Of a stretch of DNA of 64,000 nucleotides, positions 24,881 through 33,424 are shown one piece after another. This DNA comes from UBA7702 sp040776805 (GTDB lineage Bacteria; Bacillota; Dehalobacteriia; UBA7702). Under the pieces are notes generated by a model. The model had not been told where the DNA came from, did not search any database, and was given only the letters and a program-made list of their open reading frames with translations. Made by a program: the position numbers and the translations under genes. The stretch lies in the NCBI GenBank assembly GCA_040776805.1, contig JAXGZS010000008.1:22112-86111 (forward strand). Direction: 5' to 3'. Each line of letters opens with the position of its first letter. Within the stretch, counting starts at the first letter, position 1.

Positions 24881-26174
24881 CGTCACCATCGTCGGCGGCG
24901 GCCTGGCCGGCGCGGAGGCCGCCTGGCAGCTGGCCAAAAGAGGTCACAAGGTTCGCCTTTATGAAATGCGTCCCGTCACCATGACCCCGGCCCATAAAAC
25001 AGACCGCTTGGCGGAGCTTGTTTGCAGCAATTCCCTGCGGGCGGCGAACCTGGAAAACGCCGTGGGTTTGCTGAAAGAAGAAATGCGCCGTCTCGATTCC
25101 CTGATCATGAAAGCAGCCGACGCCACGGCGGTACCCGCCGGCGGTTGCCTGGCCGTGGACAGAAACGCCTTTTCCGCCATGGTGGAAAAGGAACTGCTGG
25201 CCACAAACGAAATTGAAATCATACGGGAGGAGATCAAGGAGATTCCCGAGGACGAGGTGGTTGTGATCGCCACAGGCCCTCTGACGGCGCCAGCCCTGGC
25301 CGAAGAATTGGCCGCGCTGGCAGGCAGGGAAGACCTTTATTTTTACGATGCCGTGGCGCCCATCATCAGCGGCGATTCCATCAATCGCGAGATCGCCTTT
25401 TGCGCATCCCGTTACGATAAGGGGGAGGCGGCGTATATCAATTGCCCCATGAACAAGGAGGAATACGACGCTTTTTACGAGGCCATCGTTGCCGCGAAGG
25501 TATATCAACCCCACGAATTTGAAACCATGAAGTATTTTGAAGGCTGCATGCCCATGGAAGAAATGGCGTTAAGAGGCCGGGAAACCATGGCCCACGGGCC
25601 CATGAAACCGGTGGGCCTCACCGATCCCCGCACCGGTAAAATGCCCTATGCCGTGGTACAGCTCAGGATGGAAGACAGGGAGGGCCGCCTTTACAATATG
25701 GTCGGTTTTCAAACCCATCTTCTCCGGGGGGAGCAGGAACGTGTTTTCCGCATGATTCCCGGGTTGGAGCAGGCGGAGTTTCTGCGTTACGGGATGATTC
25801 ACCGGAATACGTACATCCATTCGCCGAAGATCCTCTCGGCGACCATGGAAGCCAAGGAGCGTCCGGGGCTTTTCTTTGCCGGACAGCTCACCGGCGTGGA
25901 AGGTTATGTGGAATCCGCCGCCAACGGTCTTTTGGCCGGTATCAACGCGGCTCGGGCCGCGGAAAACAGGGAGCGGGTCGTCTTCCCGACGGAAACCGCC
26001 ATGGGCGCTTTGGCTCACTACGTCGCCACCGGCGGTTCCGGCAAATTTGAGCCGATGAACATTACCTTCGGCCTGATCGCGCCCTTGACGGAAAGAATAC
26101 GCAAAAAGAAAGAAAAGAACGCCAAGATTGCGGAGCGTTCGTTGAACATATTAGAACATATCGACGTCGGATAA
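24873..26174 (+). CDS. trmFO: tRNA (m5U54) methyltransferase, folate/FAD-dependent
   Basis: TrmFO makes ribothymidine in the T loop using methylene-tetrahydrofolate and FAD. The 433-residue protein has the FAD motif VTIVGGGLAGAEAAWQLAKRG at the N terminus (given in part), then LVCSNSLRA, CPMNKEEYD, EGCMPMEEMA and GQLTGVEGYVESAANG. It lies between topA and xerC as in Bacillus and many Clostridia. The alternative family call, GidA, is excluded by length and by the EGCMPMEE motif. Confidence 0.95.
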   Translation: MRNVTIVGGGLAGAEAAWQLAKRGHKVRLYEMRPVTMTPAHKTDRLAELVCSNSLRAANLENAVGLLKEEMRRLDSLIMKAADATAVPAGGCLAVDRNAFSAMVEKELLATNEIEIIREEIKEIPEDEVVVIATGPLTAPALAEELAALAGREDLYFYDAVAPIISGDSINREIAFCASRYDKGEAAYINCPMNKEEYDAFYEAIVAAKVYQPHEFETMKYFEGCMPMEEMALRGRETMAHGPMKPVGLTDPRTGKMPYAVVQLRMEDREGRLYNMVGFQTHLLRGEQERVFRMIPGLEQAEFLRYGMIHRNTYIHSPKILSATMEAKERPGLFFAGQLTGVEGYVESAANGLLAGINAARAAENRERVVFPTETAMGALAHYVATGGSGKFEPMNITFGLIAPLTERIRKKKEKNAKIAERSLNILEHIDVG

Positions 26175-26187
26175 AGCGGGTGATCAA

Positions 26188-27078
26188 ATGGAAAATCGCT
26201 TCTCGGACTATTTGGCCTATCTTTTGGGTGAGAAGAACGCCTCGCCCCATACGGTCACGGCCTATCGCAAAGATATAGAGGATTATTTTGCCTTTTTGGC
26301 GAAACAGCAGATTGCGGCGGAAAATGCCGACCATCTCTTGATTCGCCGCTATATGATGGAGCTGCAAAAAAAAGGCATCTCCAAAAATTCCATGGCCAGA
26401 AAGATGTCCTCCATCAGAAGTTACTACCGCTATTTGGTGCGGGAAAACGTCATCGAGGACAACCCTTTGACCTTGGTCAGCTCGCCCAAAGAAACGAAAA
26501 AGCTGCCGAAATTCGTCCACTATGAGGATTTAAAAGAGCTTTTTGAGCTGCCGGACAACAGCCCGGCGGGGTTAAGAGACCGGGCCATGATGGAATTGCT
26601 CTACGGCGGGGGCTTAAGAGTTTCGGAAATGTGTTCCCTCAAACTGAACCAGTTGATTTTTCCCATCCGTTCCGTGAAAGTCATGGGCAAGGGAAAAAAA
26701 GAACGCCTCGTGCCTTTGGGAGAGTACGCTTTAAAAGCCCTGGTTGCCTATTTGGAAAAAGGCCGTCCCAAACTGGTGAAAGTTGATCACGAAGAGGAGC
26801 AGGGCGTCTTTTTGAATCAGCGCAACGGGCATGCCATCACCGACCGAGCCGTTAGGAACGTTCTCGATAAGTACGTGGGACGCCTTTCCAAAACATGGAA
26901 GGTCAGCCCTCATATGCTGCGTCATTCCTTTGCCACCCATATGCTGGAAAACGGCGCCGATATCCGTATCATCCAGGAATTGCTCGGACATGAGCGGCTC
27001 TCCACAACCCAGATCTATACCCATATCACCAAGTCTCACATGATGGAAATCTATAAGGAATCTCACCCCAGAAGTTGA
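26188..27078 (+). CDS. xerC: tyrosine recombinase XerC/XerD type
   Basis: A 296-residue tyrosine recombinase with the N-terminal SAM-like DNA-binding domain (SPHTVTAYRKDIEDYF). The catalytic set is Arg in GGGLRVSEMC, Lys in GKGKKERLVPL, HMLRHSFATHM, the histidine in LLGHERLSTTQ and Tyr in IYTHIT. It would resolve chromosome dimers at dif. Position between trmFO and hslV marks it as the chromosomal housekeeping recombinase (codV in Bacillus), not a phage integrase. Confidence 0.92.
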   Translation: MENRFSDYLAYLLGEKNASPHTVTAYRKDIEDYFAFLAKQQIAAENADHLLIRRYMMELQKKGISKNSMARKMSSIRSYYRYLVRENVIEDNPLTLVSSPKETKKLPKFVHYEDLKELFELPDNSPAGLRDRAMMELLYGGGLRVSEMCSLKLNQLIFPIRSVKVMGKGKKERLVPLGEYALKALVAYLEKGRPKLVKVDHEEEQGVFLNQRNGHAITDRAVRNVLDKYVGRLSKTWKVSPHMLRHSFATHMLENGADIRIIQELLGHERLSTTQIYTHITKSHMMEIYKESHPRS

Positions 27079-27093
27079 AAGGAGAAAATCGCG

Positions 27094-27645
27094 ATGATGT
27101 TTGAAGCAACGACCATTCTCGGTGTCAGCAAGGACGGCAAAACCGCCGTAGCCGGCGACGGTCAGGTGACCATGGGTAATTCCATGATCATGAAAAACGG
27201 AGCCAAAAAAGTGAGAAGGCTCCATAACGGCGAAGTGGTGGCCGGGTTTGCCGGCGCTGTGGCCGACGCCTTCACACTGTTTGATAAATTTGAAGCCAAA
27301 CTCAACGAATACCGGGGCAATCTGATGCGCGCCTCGGTGGAACTGGTCAAGGAATGGCGTACCGATAAGATTTTACAGAAATTAGAGGCGCTGATGATCG
27401 TGGCCAACGAAGAAAGCATGCTGATCATTTCCGGCAGCGGCGAGGTTATCGAGCCCGACGACGGCATCGTCGCCATCGGCAGCGGCGGCCCCTATGCCTT
27501 AGCCGCGGCCAGGGCTTTGCGGAAGCATACGGATCTTTCCGCGGCGGAAATCGCCAAGGAGGCCATGGAGGTGGCGGCGGGGATCTGCGTGTTCACCAAC
27601 GATCAGATTATCGTGGAAAAAATCGGGGAAAAAGCAGGGGAGTGA
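27094..27645 (+). CDS. hslV: ATP-dependent protease subunit HslV
   Basis: HslV (ClpQ) is the proteasome-like peptidase partner of HslU. The 183-residue protein has the nucleophile region FEATTILGVSKDGK close to the N terminus, so a few residues must be removed to expose threonine. GDGQVTMGN, GFAGAVADAF and GSGGPYALAAARAL are family motifs. AAAGGAG lies upstream and two adjacent ATG codons are available. Its stop overlaps a possible GTG start of hslU. Confidence 0.95.
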   Translation: MMFEATTILGVSKDGKTAVAGDGQVTMGNSMIMKNGAKKVRRLHNGEVVAGFAGAVADAFTLFDKFEAKLNEYRGNLMRASVELVKEWRTDKILQKLEALMIVANEESMLIISGSGEVIEPDDGIVAIGSGGPYALAAARALRKHTDLSAAEIAKEAMEVAAGICVFTNDQIIVEKIGEKAGE

Positions 27646-27653
27646 ACGTGAAG

Positions 27654-28994
27654 ATGAAAGAAGAATTGACACCCAGCCAAATCGTACTTGAACTGGATAA
27701 ATACATCATCGGCCAAGCCCAAGCCAAAAAGAGCGTGGCCATTGCCTTGCGAAACCGCTTTCGCCGCAAAAATGTCAATGAAGAATTAAGGGACGATATC
27801 ATCCCGAAGAACATTATCATGATCGGCCCCACCGGCGTCGGTAAAACGGAAATCGCCCGCCGCCTGGCAAAAATGGTCAACGCTCCCTTTGTCAAAGTGG
27901 AGGCCACAAAGTTTACGGAAGTCGGTTACGTTGGCCGGGACGTCGACTCCATCATTCGCGATCTGGTGGAAAACGCCGTGGCGATTATTCGAACAGAGCG
28001 CATGAGCATCGTGGAAAAACAGGCCAAAAAGAACGCCGAAGCCCGCCTGGTGAATCAGCTGATGATGGAGGGTTACGGCAAAGACCTGGAAAACCCGGAA
28101 GAAACTTTGAGTCAGAATGAAGTCAACGCCCGCCGCAGAAAGTATATCAAACGCTTGCTCAACGCCGGTGATCTTGACCGAGAAACCCTTGAAATCGAAG
28201 TGGCGGATACGCCGGGCCCGGTGATGATCGGCGGTATGGACGACATGGGCGTCGATCTCGGCAGTATTTTCGGGAACATGCTCCCCACCAAAATGAAGAA
28301 GCGCAAGGTCACCACAAAGGAAGCCTTGCGTATCTTTACCCAGGAAGAAAGTCAAAAACTCATCGACATGGAAGAAGTATCGGCGGAAGCCGTGGAAAAG
28401 ACAGAACAGATGGGCATCGTATTCCTGGATGAAATCGATAAGATCGCCGTTTCCGACCATAAGAACGGCGTCGACGTCAGCCGCGGCGGCGTCCAGCGGG
28501 ATATTTTGCCCCTGGTGGAAGGAGCCACGATCAATACGAAGTACGGCCCGGTGCGGACGGATCACATTCTTTTCATTGCTGCCGGCGCCTTTCACGTGGC
28601 GAAGCCCTCGGATCTGATGCCGGAATTGCAGGGCCGCTTCCCCATTCGGGTGGAGTTGGACAGTTTGACTGCCGAGGACTATAAACTGATCCTGCGGGAA
28701 CCGCAAAACTCCTTAATTAAGCAGTACGCCCAATTGCTCAAAGCCGACGGCGTTTATGTGGAGTTTACCGAAGACGGGATCAACGCCATGGCGGAGATCG
28801 CCGACCGGATCAACGAGGAAACGGAGAACATCGGCGCCCGCCGCCTGCATACGATTCTCGAAAAGGTTCTGGAGGACGTTTTGTTCTCAGCGCCGGATCT
28901 GCTCCGCGGCACCGTTACGGTGGATCGGGAGTACGTCGACAGCCGCATGATGGGCATCGTCAAAAACGAAGATTTAAGTAAGTACATTCTCTAA
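27654..28994 (+). CDS. hslU: ATP-dependent protease ATPase subunit HslU
   Basis: HslU (ClpY) unfolds substrates for HslV. The protein is about 446 residues, with ELTPSQIVLELDKYIIGQ at the start, Walker A GPTGVGKTEIARRLA, Walker B VFLDEIDKIA, and the sensor-2 region NIGARRLHTILEKVLED. The intermediate domain lies between the Walker motifs. GTG codons at 27642 and 27648 are also possible starts; the ATG fits homology and has GGAGTGA eight bases before it. No codY follows, unlike in Bacillus. Confidence 0.95.
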   Translation: MKEELTPSQIVLELDKYIIGQAQAKKSVAIALRNRFRRKNVNEELRDDIIPKNIIMIGPTGVGKTEIARRLAKMVNAPFVKVEATKFTEVGYVGRDVDSIIRDLVENAVAIIRTERMSIVEKQAKKNAEARLVNQLMMEGYGKDLENPEETLSQNEVNARRRKYIKRLLNAGDLDRETLEIEVADTPGPVMIGGMDDMGVDLGSIFGNMLPTKMKKRKVTTKEALRIFTQEESQKLIDMEEVSAEAVEKTEQMGIVFLDEIDKIAVSDHKNGVDVSRGGVQRDILPLVEGATINTKYGPVRTDHILFIAAGAFHVAKPSDLMPELQGRFPIRVELDSLTAEDYKLILREPQNSLIKQYAQLLKADGVYVEFTEDGINAMAEIADRINEETENIGARRLHTILEKVLEDVLFSAPDLLRGTVTVDREYVDSRMMGIVKNEDLSKYIL

Positions 28995-29042
28995 CCGTTT
29001 TCCGATGAGGGAATCGCAAAGCGCTCCCTCAAGGGAAGATAA

Positions 29043-29082
29043 CATGCAATATATCATGCAATATATATTGTAGAAATACAAT
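29043..29082. promoter_or_regulatory. 12-bp tandem repeat and ATTGTA-N4-TACAAT element before rpsB
   Basis: CATGCAATATAT occurs twice in direct succession (29043 and 29055). It is followed by ATTGTA-GAAA-TACAAT at 29067, the same arms as before comM. The rpsB -35 box is about 30 bases downstream. This may be a regulatory or DNA-bending element. Confidence 0.35.
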
Positions 29083-29112
29083 AAAAAAGAGCAAAACAGC
29101 GATAAAATCCTC

Positions 29113-29141
29113 TTGCATGAGGCCATACTTTATGGTACTAT
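29113..29141 (+). promoter_or_regulatory. promoter of the rpsB-tsf-pyrH-frr genes
   Basis: TTGCAT, 17 bases, TACTAT. Confidence 0.7.
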
Positions 29142-29157
29142 GTTAAAGAAACACGCA

Positions 29158-29220
29158 CGGATTTGGATTTTCGCGCCGGTGCCTCTTGAGGTGTCGCGAA
29201 AAAAGGAAGAATCCGGAGGT
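29158..29220 (+). promoter_or_regulatory. structured 5' leader of rpsB
   Basis: About 120 bases lie between the predicted transcript start and rpsB. CGGATT at the 5' side can pair with AATCCG at the 3' side. Inside, TCGCG pairs with CGCGA and GCCTC with GAGGT. This nested shape fits an autoregulatory ribosomal-protein leader bound by S2, but I cannot assign it to a described motif. Confidence 0.4.
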
Positions 29221-29269
29221 GAAAGCGGGGTTAACCCGCAATCAAAAAACCGAGGAGGAAATAACGAAA

Positions 29270-30025
29270 ATGGCAGTTATTTCAATGAAACAGCTTTTAG
29301 AAGCAGGCGTCCATTTTGGACACCAAACCCGCCGTTGGAACCCGAAAATGGCTCCTTACATCTTTACCGAAAGAAACGGCATCTACATCATTGATCTGCA
29401 GAAAACAGTGAAGAAAATCGATGAAGCCTATGCTTTCATCAAAGATACTGTGGCTGACGGCGGATCCATCCTGTTTGTAGGAACCAAAAAACAGGCCCAA
29501 GACGCCATCAGGGAAGAAGCCGAACGTTGCGGCATGTTCTTTGTGAACCAGAGATGGTTGGGCGGATTGATGACCAACAACAAAACCATTCAAAAGCGGA
29601 TTGATTTTCTGCGCGATATGGAAAAGATGGAAGAAGACGGAACTTTAGATCTTTTACCCAAAAAGGAAGTTGCCCAGTTGCAGGGTAAAAAAGAAAAGCT
29701 CGAGAAATTCTTGGGCGGTATCAAAGAGATGAGAGATCTCCCCGGCGCTCTTTTTGTGGTGGATCCCAAAAAGGAAAGAATCGCCGTGGCCGAAGCCAAG
29801 AAACTGAGCATTCCCATTATCGCGATTGTCGATACCAACTGCGACCCCGAGGAAGTGGATTACGTGATCCCCGGGAATGACGATGCCATTCGCGCCGTCA
29901 AACTCCTCGTTGCCAGAATGGCCGACGCGGTCATCGAAGGCAACCAGGGTATGTCCATGGCGGAAGCCGTTGACGAAGCACCGGCAGAAGCAGGGGAAAC
30001 CGAAGAAGCAGCCGCCGCGGAATAA
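29270..30025 (+). CDS. rpsB: ribosomal protein uS2
   Basis: A 251-residue uS2, with AVISMKQLLEAGVHFGHQTRRWNPKM at the N terminus (shown in part), YIIDLQKTV, FVGTKKQAQD and PGNDDAIRAVKLL. The C terminus has an acidic, alanine-rich tail. A longer frame from 29186 crosses the leader and is rejected because CGAGGAGG lies just before this ATG. uS2 sits at the back of the 30S subunit and is assembled late. Confidence 0.97.
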   Translation: MAVISMKQLLEAGVHFGHQTRRWNPKMAPYIFTERNGIYIIDLQKTVKKIDEAYAFIKDTVADGGSILFVGTKKQAQDAIREEAERCGMFFVNQRWLGGLMTNNKTIQKRIDFLRDMEKMEEDGTLDLLPKKEVAQLQGKKEKLEKFLGGIKEMRDLPGALFVVDPKKERIAVAEAKKLSIPIIAIVDTNCDPEEVDYVIPGNDDAIRAVKLLVARMADAVIEGNQGMSMAEAVDEAPAEAGETEEAAAAE

Positions 30026-30038
30026 ACGAATCAAATAG

Positions 30039-30096
30039 AGCAGGGCAGATTGCGGATCGGCTGACCCAGGCGATACAACGCCTGACCCTGCTTTTT
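30039..30096 (+). terminator. terminator or attenuator between rpsB and tsf
   Basis: AGCAGGG pairs with CCCTGCT, with an inner CAGGCG/CGCCTG hairpin and a TTTT tail. tsf starts 27 bases later without a clear promoter, so partial read-through is likely. Confidence 0.65.
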
Positions 30097-30122
30097 ACTT
30101 GCGTATAGGAGGAATATACAAC

Positions 30123-31043
30123 ATGATTTCAGCCCAAATGGTCAAAGAGCTCCGGGAAAGAACGGGAGCCGGTATGATGGATTGCAAAAAGGCCCTCACG
30201 GAAACAGACGGCGATATGGATAAAGCCGTTGATTTTCTGCGCGAAAAAGGCCTTGCCGCCGCGGAGAAAAAAGCCGGGCGCATCGCCGCCGAAGGTATGG
30301 TCGCCACCGCCCTCTCCGCCGACGCCAAAGAAGGCGTTTTGGTGGAAGTCAACTGTGAAACCGACTTTGTGGCCAAAAACGAAGATTTTAAGGCTTTTGC
30401 CGCCGATGTGGCTCAACAGGTTTTGGCGGGGAACGCCGCCGACGTGGAAGCGCTCCTTGGCGAAACGTTCCTTAGCGACAGCGGTAAAACCGTGAAAGAC
30501 GAACTCACTGAAAAAGTCGCCGTAATCGGTGAAAATATCAATATCAGAAGATTTGAAAAAATGGAAGCCGCCGACGGTTGCGTCGCCTCTTATATCCATG
30601 GCGGCGGCAAGCTGGGCGTGGTGGTTTGCGGTAAAACCGACGTGGTCAACGAAGAAATCAAAACCGCGTTAAGAAACATCGCCATGCAGATTGCGGCGAT
30701 GGATCCCAAATACGTCAGCCGCGACGAAGTACCCGCTGATTTTTTGGAACATGAAAAAGAAATTCTAATGGCCCAGGCCAAAGAAGAAAATCCCAATAAG
30801 CCGGAAAACATCATCGAAAAGATGATCATCGGCAGACTGAACAAGGAAATGAAGGAAATTTGCCTGCTGGATCAAAGTTATGTCCAGGACAGTGATATGA
30901 CCGTTGCCCAGTATGCGGCAAAAGTCGGCAAAGAAAACAACGCCGATTTTTCCGTAGTTCGCTTCGTTCGCTTCAAAACAGGGGAAGGCCTCGAAAAGAA
31001 GCAGGACGACTTTGCCTGTGAAGTCGAGAACATGTTCAAATAA
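30123..31043 (+). CDS. tsf: elongation factor Ts
   Basis: EF-Ts exchanges GDP for GTP on EF-Tu. The 306-residue protein starts ISAQMVKELRERTGAGMMDCKKAL, the conserved UBA-like domain (shown in part), followed by VNCETDFVAKNEDF and the dimerisation and core domains. AGGAGG lies ten bases before the ATG. It follows rpsB as in nearly all bacteria. Confidence 0.97.
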   Translation: MISAQMVKELRERTGAGMMDCKKALTETDGDMDKAVDFLREKGLAAAEKKAGRIAAEGMVATALSADAKEGVLVEVNCETDFVAKNEDFKAFAADVAQQVLAGNAADVEALLGETFLSDSGKTVKDELTEKVAVIGENINIRRFEKMEAADGCVASYIHGGGKLGVVVCGKTDVVNEEIKTALRNIAMQIAAMDPKYVSRDEVPADFLEHEKEILMAQAKEENPNKPENIIEKMIIGRLNKEMKEICLLDQSYVQDSDMTVAQYAAKVGKENNADFSVVRFVRFKTGEGLEKKQDDFACEVENMFK

Positions 31044-31071
31044 AAGTTCATAACAGAGATAGGGGTATGCT

Positions 31072-31803
31072 ATGTGGGCTGAACCAAAGTATAAGAGAGT
31101 CGTTTTGAAGCTGAGCGGAGAAGCGCTTGCCGGCGACGCCGGCTACGGTATTGACCAAAAGATGTTAAGCCACGTTGCCAAGCAGGTGCAGGATGTACGA
31201 GATCTCGGTATCGATGTGCTGATTGTGGTCGGCGGCGGAAATATTTGGAGGGGTATCGCCGGTTCCGCACAAGGCATGGAACGCGCTACCGCCGATTATA
31301 TGGGCATGCTGGCGACGGTTATGAACAGTCTGGCGCTGCAAAATGCTTTGGAAAACATCGGTGTTGATACGAGAGTTCAGTCCGCCATCGAGATGCGGCA
31401 GATCGCCGAACCATATATCCGGCGCAAAGCCATTCGCCATTTGGAAAAGGGCAGAGTCGTCATTTTTGCCGCCGGTACGGGTAACCCCTATTTTTCAACG
31501 GACACCACCGCTGCTTTGAGAGCCGCGGAGCTCGACGCGGAAGTCATTTTGATGGCCAAAAAAGTGGACGGCGTTTATTCCGCCGATCCGAAAACCGACG
31601 CCCGCGCCGAAAAGTTTGACCACTTGACCTATCAGGACGTGCTGCAGAAAGAGTTGAAAGTCATGGATTCCACGGCGGCCTCTCTCTGCAAAGACAACCA
31701 TATTCCTATTATTGTATTCAATATCAATGGCAAGGACAACACGCGAAAAGCGGTGCTTGGAGAAAACGTTGGTACGATCGTTGGAGGTGAAACCAGTGAT
31801 TAA
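31072..31803 (+). CDS. pyrH: uridylate kinase
   Basis: PyrH phosphorylates UMP. The 243-residue protein is of the amino-acid-kinase fold: RVVLKLSGEALAGD, VVGGGNIWRG, DYMGMLATVMN and GTGNPYFSTDTTAALRA. Bacterial PyrH is allosterically controlled by GTP and UTP. It follows tsf and its last codons overlap the frr start. FNINGKDNTRKAVLGE near the end is also conserved. Confidence 0.96.
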   Translation: MWAEPKYKRVVLKLSGEALAGDAGYGIDQKMLSHVAKQVQDVRDLGIDVLIVVGGGNIWRGIAGSAQGMERATADYMGMLATVMNSLALQNALENIGVDTRVQSAIEMRQIAEPYIRRKAIRHLEKGRVVIFAAGTGNPYFSTDTTAALRAAELDAEVILMAKKVDGVYSADPKTDARAEKFDHLTYQDVLQKELKVMDSTAASLCKDNHIPIIVFNINGKDNTRKAVLGENVGTIVGGETSD

Positions 31804-32353
31804 AGATTACATGGAAGAAGCGGAACGCAGAATGGGAAAAACCGCGGAGGCGCTGAAGAGGGAATTCGCCACGTTGCGGGCAGGGAGAGCAACTCCCGCC
31901 CTCCTCGATAAGATTCAGGTGGATTATTACGGCACTTTAACCCCCCTCAATCAGATGGCGAACATTTCCGCCCCGGAAAGTCATCTTTTGATGGTGCAGC
32001 CCTGGGATAAGAGCACGTTAAAAAATATCGAAAAGGCGATTCTCGCCTCAGACCTCGGATTGAATCCCAATAGTGACGGTTCGGTGATCCGCATTGCCAT
32101 TCCGCAATTGACGGAAGAACGTCGAAAAGAATTGGTGAAAATCGTTAGAAAGAAGGATGAGGAAGCCAAAGTCGCCATCCGCAATCTCAGAAGGGAACTC
32201 AACGACGACATCAAGGAATTGGAAAAAGAAAAGGAAGTTTCCGAAGACGAAGCCGGCCGCGCTTTGGATGAAGCCCAAAAGCTGACGGAAAAATGGACCA
32301 AGAAGTTGGATGAAATAACCAAAACAAAGGAAACCGAGATTATGGAAGTCTGA
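31796..32353 (+). CDS. frr: ribosome recycling factor
   Basis: RRF splits the post-termination ribosome with EF-G. The 185-residue protein has EFATLRAGRATPALLDKI, YYGTLTPLNQMA and the coiled C-terminal KDEEAKVAIRNLRRE. A GTG start is chosen because GGAGGTGA lies five bases before it; the next ATG, five codons later, would lose conserved N-terminal residues. It overlaps pyrH by eight bases. Confidence 0.96.
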   Translation: MIKDYMEEAERRMGKTAEALKREFATLRAGRATPALLDKIQVDYYGTLTPLNQMANISAPESHLLMVQPWDKSTLKNIEKAILASDLGLNPNSDGSVIRIAIPQLTEERRKELVKIVRKKDEEAKVAIRNLRRELNDDIKELEKEKEVSEDEAGRALDEAQKLTEKWTKKLDEITKTKETEIMEV

Positions 32354-32414
32354 TCAATTTAATGCGTATGCATTTTTGAATTTAATTTCATATTAATTAA
32401 GGAGGTGTATTTGA

Positions 32415-32579
32415 ATGTATAAAATCACTGATGACTGCGTCGCTTGCGGTACTTGCTTAGACGAATGTCCCAGCGAAGCGATCAAAGAAGGCGATATTTA
32501 TGAAATCGATCAGGAACTCTGCACCGAATGCGGTACTTGCGTCGATTCTTGCCCCAATGATGCGATCGTCGAAGAATAA
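32415..32579 (+). CDS. small 2[4Fe-4S] ferredoxin
   Basis: A 54-residue clostridial-type ferredoxin with two CxxCxxCxxxCP motifs: CVACGTCLDECP near the start and CTECGTCVDSCP near the end. It carries low-potential electrons in the cytoplasm. AAGGAGG precedes the ATG by eight bases. It sits between frr and uppS, where no ferredoxin is usual, with a strong terminator right after it. The terminator separates the translation block from the lipid block. Confidence 0.95.
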   Translation: MYKITDDCVACGTCLDECPSEAIKEGDIYEIDQELCTECGTCVDSCPNDAIVEE

Positions 32580-32585
32580 TGACAG

Positions 32586-32612
32586 AACCCCCTCGGCAGC
32601 GAGGGGGTTTTT
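32586..32612 (+). terminator. terminator after the ferredoxin gene
   Basis: AACCCCCTCG pairs with CGAGGGGGTT around GCAG, followed by T residues. It is a very stable stem. Confidence 0.85.
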
Positions 32613-32639
32613 CACCATTTTACGGGGGTATCCTTTTTT

Positions 32640-33383
32640 ATGAAAAAAACCACAGAGAAGTTAAGAGATCAAATTGACCGAAACGCCGTTCCGCGCCATG
32701 TCGCCATCATTATGGACGGCAATGGCCGCTGGGCGCAAAAAAAGCGCCTCGGCCGGATCAAAGGCCATGTGGCGGGAGCGAAGATCATCCGAAACTTAAC
32801 GGATGTTTCTTCGGAGCTGGGCATCAAAGCGTTGACGCTATACTGTTTTTCCACGGAAAACTGGCGCCGCCCTCTTGCCGAGGTCAATTTTCTGATGGAT
32901 CTGATTCGCGGCTATCTTCTGGATCAAGCCGCCGACATGGTCAAAGAGGGAGTGCGGCTAACCTCCATCGGCGTCACCGAGGAACTGCCGGAAAAAGTAA
33001 AAAAAGAACTTCTTCGCGTCCAAGAGATGACCAAAGACTGCGAGAAGATTACCCTCAATCTGGCCTTAAACTACGGCGGCCGGGAAGAGATTGTTCACGC
33101 GGCGAAGATACTTGCCGCCAAGGTCGAAAAAGGCGAATTAAAGGCCGCCGATATCGACGAGGATCTTTTTGCCGCCCAGCTTTACACGGCTTTTTTGCCG
33201 GATCCGGATCTTTTGATCCGCACTTCCGGGGAGATCCGCCTTTCCAACTTTCTGCCTTGGCAGACTGCTTATACGGAATTTTATTTTACCGAGGTCAACT
33301 GGCCCGATTTTAGCGAGGCCGCCTATTATCGGGCGATTTTGGAATATCAGCGCCGCAGCCGCCGTTTTGGCGGGATTTCCTGA
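32640..33383 (+). CDS. uppS: undecaprenyl diphosphate synthase
   Basis: UppS makes the C55 lipid carrier for wall polymers. The 247-residue cis-prenyltransferase has HVAIIMDGNGRWAQKK with the metal-binding Asp, GHVAGAKIIR, TLYCFSTENW, and the C-terminal LIRTSGEIRLSNFLPWQTAYTEF region (shown in part). It begins the uppS-cdsA-dxr-rseP-ispG-proS series. The ribosome site (ACGGGGG) is rather far from the ATG. Confidence 0.96.
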   Translation: MKKTTEKLRDQIDRNAVPRHVAIIMDGNGRWAQKKRLGRIKGHVAGAKIIRNLTDVSSELGIKALTLYCFSTENWRRPLAEVNFLMDLIRGYLLDQAADMVKEGVRLTSIGVTEELPEKVKKELLRVQEMTKDCEKITLNLALNYGGREEIVHAAKILAAKVEKGELKAADIDEDLFAAQLYTAFLPDPDLLIRTSGEIRLSNFLPWQTAYTEFYFTEVNWPDFSEAAYYRAILEYQRRSRRFGGIS

Positions 33384-33424
33384 AATATTGGAATATGAAA
33401 ATATAAGTATATGAGGATGAGAAC

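Noticed and set aside
23723..24937. 404-residue minus-strand open frame opposite topA
   Set aside because: It is the antisense of a clear topA reading frame, has no family similarity and no ribosome site. Other long minus-strand frames opposite argJ, ddl, hslU and rseP are the same kind of shadow.
26188..27078. Phage or integrative-element integrase
   Set aside because: Position between trmFO and hslV and the length identify the chromosomal XerC-type recombinase; no attachment repeats or phage genes are near.
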